A DNA stretch of 64,000 bases from Cladobotryum mycophilum (lineage: Eukaryota > Ascomycota > Sordariomycetes > Hypocreales > Hypocreaceae): NCBI GenBank assembly GCA_036429605.1, contig CM071589.1:5828001-5892000 (forward strand). The letters run 5' to 3'. The translations under genes were made by a program, and so were the position numbers. Below, piece by piece: positions 58,912 to 64,000 of the stretch (the first letter of the stretch is position 1; each line of letters begins with the position of its first letter). Under the pieces are notes generated by a model, which was given only the letters and a program-made list of their open reading frames with translations, ran no database searches and was not told the DNA's origin.

Positions 58912-58946
<35 letters not shown>
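58911..58946. repeat. CT dinucleotide microsatellite
   Basis: About 17 perfect CT units in gene-poor DNA. Confidence 0.9.
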
Positions 58947-58953
<7 letters not shown>

Positions 58954-61900
58954 CTGCCCGACTCCCTGTCTTTCTCCCTCTCTTCACGGAATTATCCTTC
59001 TTTGCATGTCCCGCCGCCCGCCCGCTCTATGCCTCGTATATTCCGGAGGCGTAAGAAAGCAAGAGAATTCCGGCTTCGGTCGTCTCCGCCAAGCGGGAAG
59101 TGTGTCTCTCTCATTTCCCCTTGCTAAGAATGGCGTGTACCCCCCTCCCCCCATCCCCCTCGAGAGGAACGGTGGGCAAAAAAACAGCCGACAGGGAATG
59201 ACTCGTATCAAAGTCTGAAACGTAGCCGAGAGCAAGGTAAATGATTAATAAGGATGGCCAAAGAAAGAAAAAGGAAGGGAGATGAAATACGTCACCGTCG
59301 CACAAGCCCAGGCTCTTTTTTGCATGGTGATGGTGATGGGTATGCAAGCATGGCATGTTTTCCTTACAAATGGACTCTCCCCTAGGTAGGTTAGTTGGTA
59401 ATCTGCACAATCGAACCCTGCCTAGAGAGGCAAGGCAAGGTAGCCTACATACAATACATACCTGGTAGATATTATAGAGCAAGACATGGAAGGCGAGATG
59501 CATGCAGTGCAACCCCCTCCCCTCTCGTCCCCCCTGGAAAGAATTAATTTGAGATGCTTGGGAAACGCGTGGGCCATGAATCTGGGCCATCTGTCAATTA
59601 AATGAAACACAACTTGCAGCGTTTGTTGGAATCCATGACGAGAGGCTAGTAATTACGGGGTAAAAATCATGGGTCCGGATATCGTTCCCCCCAAAATCTC
59701 CAACACGCCCCCTCCTTCTTCGTCTTCCTCCTCCCCATTTTTGCTTACCGGATGAGAGACAAGTCTTCGGACGAATCTTCTAGTAATAGGTTGAAACGGA
59801 ACGTCTTTGCCACGTTTTATTCAAGGTTCACTGCATGTAAATTCCGTTCCATTTTGTTCCAGGTCCCTTGATGTGTAGATGATGCCTTTGTTCCATCGCA
59901 CTCACACGCGGCATCTTTGCGGCATGCTTGCGGCAATACTATCCTCGAGCCAGAAGGTGAGGTGATGGATGGTGTCTTTAACCGTTCGCTTTCTCTTTCT
60001 TCTGTTTCCGGTTTGATCGCCTTGCAGGCTGCGTATGCGCGTCCGGTTTCTTTTCTTCTTCTTCGTTCGTTCGTTCGTGCCGTGTCGTGCGGGATGCGTG
60101 ATGCGTGTAAGAGGAGTCAAACCAGAGCGACGGGCTTTGCATTGCACGCACCACTCCCCCTCCCTCCCTTCGCTCCTCCTCAATTTCTTGCTGACTCACT
60201 CCCGATGCGATGTGGCTGAAGCATGGATGATGATGGATGGATGGATGTGCTACTTGATTTTTACGGATGGAAGGTTCCCGTTTTCTAGCCACCACCCTTG
60301 CCTAAACCGTCTGACTTTCCAAACGTGTCCCTGTATGTTGCCTAGTACAAGTAAGTACAAGTAAAAGTGTGTAGTAGTAGTAGTCGCCAGTAGTCGCAGT
60401 GTATCAATAGGTTAGTTAGCAGGAAAAAGAGTCACTCGCTCAATCTCTCCAGTAAGCACACAAAAAGACAAACCGAGTCAACGGCTAATCACGCAGTGCA
60501 CCGCCTCGACTCGGTAGTTTGTGCTTCATTGGCCGGTTATTTTTATCCCTGCCCGGGCGATTGGGTGTGTTTTGTCTGTCTGTCTGTATGTCTTGTCTTG
60601 GTGTCTTGGTCATTGGTAGGTACCTTGATACTTGTAGGTATTCTGTCCCTCACCGGGGCTCGTTCATGAGCTTTGGCGCGCTTACTGGGTGGGCAGTACA
60701 TACATGATACAGTTCCATACACGACGGACGTAGGTACATACATACATAACACTGGACGAGACGGGGTGGGAACACTATTTGATGATGACCTGCCTTTGCA
60801 TTTTGGCTTATTAACCGTGATTATCAATGGGCATTGGTTGTAAATCAATAAAATACACAAGAGCCAAGAAGAAAGTGTAGGCCTCCGTGTGTGTGGCAGA
60901 GACGAGGTGAGAGGGTGGAGGGTAATCGGCAACGGAAGCCAAGGCATGGTTGGATGGGATGGGATGGATGGTGTTATCATCATCGTCAGTCATCCTCATC
61001 AATGACCATCATCATCATCGCCTGGGGGGATCTTTGTAGTACCCATGTGTGATTGATTGGCAACCAAGCAAGCATTGTACACAAGTAAATGGGCAACAGG
61101 CATGGAAGATTCCAAATTTGGAAATTGGCCTCGCTTCGAGTGGCTTCTTTTTTCTTCTTCGTTTGCTTAGCCCAGCTCAGGTTCACTACTAACCTCACCA
61201 GCCACACATACAAGTTTATCCGTCTTGTTTATTAAATACTAAAAATGAAATTATTAGAAACCACGTTTCACGGTACCTTGCACGACACTACTACTGCTAA
61301 CTTTTACCAGTCATCCAGTCTACTGCTACTGCCTACTAGGTACTGTTACTGCCCACTGCTCCTGCCTATGCCCTTGTGCAGCCAGCATGGGGACTAAAAA
61401 AGAAACCATGTCGGGTCGTACCCACCCCTTGCTGGCTCAAGTTCACTAAATACGGAGAAGGAAATACCCAAGAACAGAACAGAACAACTTCGCTTCCATG
61501 CATCATCACCCCCTTCCCTTCCAGAAAGCCTCTGCCACGTGGGGGCCATGGCAACACACACAGGCGATGACCCCAAACGGCCAGGCACACTTTTTCTGGA
61601 TACCTACCTACTTACCCATCCTCGTCTACGTATGTGCGTACAGGTACAGGTACAGGCTTCAGGTTCGGGGGGTGTGCGTGCCAGGGCTTCTTCGTCTCGA
61701 GCGCTCCAGGACGCCCCCCGGACGGCCCGTTTCTATGGGACGGTTTTAGTGGGTGCGAGTGGGATCCCCCAAAGAAAAAAAAGTGAGACATCAGACGAAC
61801 AGAACCAGAAGAAAAGAAAACGAGAGGAGAAGCGAAACTCGCAGCCACCCCAAAAAAAAAAAGGAACGAGACAGAGACACAGACGGAGAGGAGACAAGAC

Positions 61901-62650
61901 GGTCATCCGTTTCCAGTAAGTCCCCAAGCTTGGCCCAGGATGATCATCCTTGGGGTTCCTCCTCAACCCAGCCAATCGTCCTATGGGGATGCGTTCCGGT
62001 CATCTTTTAGATTGGAATGGGAGGGGGCGTGGTTGAGTTGAGTCTTGTTTCTTCCCACGCGTTTCTCCCACTGACTGACTGGGGGGCGTGGACCCAACTT
62101 TCGACTCAACTCTGCCCCTCTGTTGTTGCCTTGCATGTACCTTTGACCTTTTGTGTCTCTCTGCCTGCCCTCTGTCTCTTCTGTCACTCTCCGCGTGCTA
62201 CTTGCTGCGCATCCCATCCCATCCCATCCAATCCCATCCAATCCATGTGCTCCCATTCGTTCGGACTCCAAGTAAAAAATAGAAGAACAAGGCCAAAAAG
62301 GAAATAAGTTCCAACAATGAGGCTTAGGGGAGAGGCGGACCCTGAGTCACAACCGTCTTCCTTCTTCTTCTGTTTTTCCCACCACATTCCCGTCTCAGCC
62401 CTATGATAACGGGTAAAAGCCACACCCTTCTCTCTCTCTCTCTCTCACCACCATCCACCCCCTCCTCCTCCTCACGTCGTTGTCAGCCACCACGAGGTTT
62501 ACCTGCTGCTCAGTGCTTTTTGTGTGTGCCCTGGACCATGACCAGGCAATCGTCATCTCACGGAAACGAATAGACCAAGGGCCAAAAAAAGGGGTCGCCG
62601 AGTGGTCGGGACGTGTGGGAATCGGCCTGGGATTCGATTCCATGACACAC

Positions 62651-62682
62651 TTGGGATGGGATGGGATAGGATGGGATGGGAT
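62651..62682. repeat. GGGAT pentamer repeat
   Basis: Six GGGAT/GGGATAGGAT units. The complementary CCCAT is also repeated at 62203-62240 and 7421-7446, so the motif is scattered rather than local. Confidence 0.75.
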
Positions 62683-62767
62683 GCACCCTCCCATGGGCTC
62701 GGCGGCTCGGCACCAGTTGCGTCTTTTCAAAACCTTAAACGACAAAAGGCCCTCTTTGGCCATCGTG

Positions 62768-62775
62768 TATATAAA
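62768..62775 (+). promoter_or_regulatory. TATA box of small ORF gene
   Basis: TATATAAA 304 bp upstream of the small-ORF ATG, followed by a 280-bp C/A-rich leader with CA repeats. This arrangement is typical of strongly expressed fungal genes. Confidence 0.6.
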
Positions 62776-63078
62776 GAGTCTGCTGATTCCTCAGGAACTA
62801 GAATCATCCAGATCACAACCATCCAACCACACAAACACACACACATACACACATACACACACATTTGATACATTACTACTCAAGTCTACAACAACCACCC
62901 ATCTTTCTACATCTCATCACCATCTCACAACACTCTTCCGATCTATTCATCATACGCCACCAACTTCAACGATATAATACTTTATCCATCACCTACTTCG
63001 ATTACTCGTTTAATCACACTCTCAACTACATCACCCTTCAAACACACACTCAAACTACACCACACACACACATTTACA

Positions 63079-63246
63079 ATGGCTGCCTTCACCACTCCCG
63101 TTGACGCTCCTGCCACTGGCAACTTTGCTCGCAGCGGCTACAACATCGTCTCTCGCCCATCCGGCCCCATCTCCAGCTCGGGTTCCAGCTCTACTTCTGC
63201 ACCGCGGAAACAGCTCTCCAAGTCGGGCTGCTCGGGAGATAACTAA
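63079..63246 (+). CDS. 55-codon small protein, unannotated type
   Basis: Intact frame MAAFTTPVDAPATGNFARSG... of 55 residues, stop at 63244-63246. Start has A at -3 and G at +4, and is the first ATG after a long leader with few ATGs. Codon usage is biased to C/G-ending codons such as GCC, ACC, TCC, GGC, unlike the random frames around it. Composition: Ala/Ser/Gly-rich, a basic end (APRKQLSKSG), one Cys and no membrane segment. I recognise no family; the NFARSGYN motif hints at a conserved small protein. Interpretation rests on composition, context and promoter. Confidence 0.6.
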   Translation: MAAFTTPVDAPATGNFARSGYNIVSRPSGPISSSGSSSTSAPRKQLSKSGCSGDN

Positions 63247-64000
63247 GACCCCCCGGTCTCTCTTCCGAACCACCTTCCTCCATCTCTTCACCGGCCCATC
63301 TTTCGCCGGGTCATATCATTTCTCTTACCCCTCCCTCCTCAATAATTTCACAGACAAACACATTAGACGGGAAACCAGCCCCATCTCCCCCCAATCCCCC
63401 ATTCACCTCAACATTATACAATCTTTTCTTGCGCAAGCAATCGATATAGAGCGGGTATTCCAAGCGACTTAGAACACGGATAGACAAAAAAAGGGCCAAC
63501 AGCAACTTTTAGAGGCGGATAATATTTTCCCCAGGCGTCACATTCAGCATCTCATTTTTTCTCTCTCTCACACACACACCCTCCTCCTGTATTGATATCA
63601 TGATCTCGACCCTGGCGGTGGATCATCATGAATGAGTGATGGCATGACCGGCAACGGCGTTAGCCAGGAACAATCGGATGCACGACGGTTATAGACAATA
63701 GACATGGGACTTGTACTTGTATAGGAAGCTAGATCCTTCGGAGTTAGATATAGAATTAGAATTCTCACTTTTTTATTTCCCCACGCAGAACCTTGTCCTG
63801 GTCGTTAGCAGTAATCGCCTTCATTTGAAACACGTGGACTCACTTTTCAAACACCACACCCAGCACATCTTCAACGTCCCCGGCCTCGCCTTTCCCCGTA
63901 ATCCGAGCTAGGCAGTTTGCCGCGTATCTGAGATATTCTGCTGCTAGCACACTGTCGGCTTCTGTGCCACGTCCGTCTGACTCGGCCTCATCCACAAAAT
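63247..64000. other. 3' region and right edge
   Basis: AT/CT-rich sequence after the small ORF, probably its 3' UTR. No other gene is supported up to the window end. Confidence 0.4.

Larger units (their letters stand above)
57321..63078. other. 5.8-kb gene-poor region, microsatellite-rich
   Basis: No frame in this stretch has the look of a fungal protein; the frames are dominated by simple sequence. It contains pyrimidine tracts, a CT repeat (58911-58946), a TTC/GTTC run near 60050-60080, GGGAT/CCCAT pentamers at 60955-60970, 62203-62240 and 62651-62682, and poly-A blocks (57215, 61790, 61850). A possible GTAAGT-like donor (61916) and CTTTTAG acceptor (62009) may mark an untranslated intron. 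The last 320 bp are the promoter/leader of the small ORF at 63079. Confidence 0.55.

Noticed and set aside
61539..61919. 126-codon frame in gene-poor DNA
   Set aside because: Composition follows simple A/G sequence, and no conserved motif or start context was seen.
62203..62240. CCCAT/GGGAT repeats as telomere-like or origin signals
   Set aside because: The unit is five bases and differs from the TTAGGG repeat. It is scattered through the window and looks like simple-sequence DNA.
1..64000. CRISPR array, prophage, plasmid or bacterial operon
   Set aside because: The window is intron-bearing fungal DNA throughout. No spaced palindromic array was seen.

Overview
The window is nuclear DNA of a filamentous ascomycete, most likely Sordariomycetes and probably Hypocreales. 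The evidence is short introns (46-131 nt, mostly GTAAGT/GTGAGT donors, CTAAC/CTGAT branch sites and TAG/CAG acceptors), C6-zinc and chimeric terpene synthase genes, a Fot1/pogo transposon carrying RIP-type C-to-T damage, and a RIP-free euchromatic gene set around it. Genes were modelled by eye, joining exons by splice sites and by family sequence. I could run no database search, so the lineage and all family calls rest on recognition alone.

Left to right: a CYC2-type mitochondrial flavoprotein (+), a NEO1 P4-ATPase flippase (-), the COPII scaffold SEC16 (+), a dead 1.9-kb Fot1/pogo element with 46-bp inverted repeats (13.77-15.66 kb), the checkpoint clamp subunit HUS1 (-), a putative N-myristoylated basic protein (+), a small single-pass membrane protein (-), an MFS drug-type transporter (-), a bifunctional prenyltransferase/terpene cyclase (+), an OPT-family transporter that looks broken (+), a Bni1/SepA formin (+), the U4/U6.U5 snRNP 27-kDa protein (-) divergent from ER glucosidase I (+), a Zn2Cys6 regulator (+), a small secreted protein (-), a secreted SMP-30-like propeller (+), an ankyrin / octapeptide-repeat / vWA protein (+), a membrane-anchored Gly-rich sensor-like protein (-), a secreted type-B carboxylesterase (+), an intron-containing tRNA-Ala(AGC) (-), and, after a 5.8-kb gene-poor microsatellite-rich stretch, a 55-codon small ORF with its own TATA box (63.08 kb).

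Most genes are unrelated housekeeping loci. The accessory part is 20.6-31.0 kb, where the terpene synthase sits alone between an MFS and an OPT transporter, with no P450 or other tailoring enzyme in reach. The other accessory part is 42-57 kb, which holds the regulator, secreted and cell-surface proteins, and the repeat/vWA protein.

Two patterns cut across genes. First, ten genuine-looking reading frames in nine genes are each broken by exactly one missing base inside a homopolymer (G/C 5-7 or A 7). Adding one base in each place gives a complete family-length protein, so these are most likely assembly errors and not pseudogenes. Second, the transposon's five stop codons are all single CpA-to-TpA changes in one otherwise open frame, the mark of RIP. 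The most novel-looking gene is the ankyrin-octad-vWA protein at 47.8-50.6 kb. The terpene synthase is notable for an Ala in place of the metal-binding Ser of its NSE motif.
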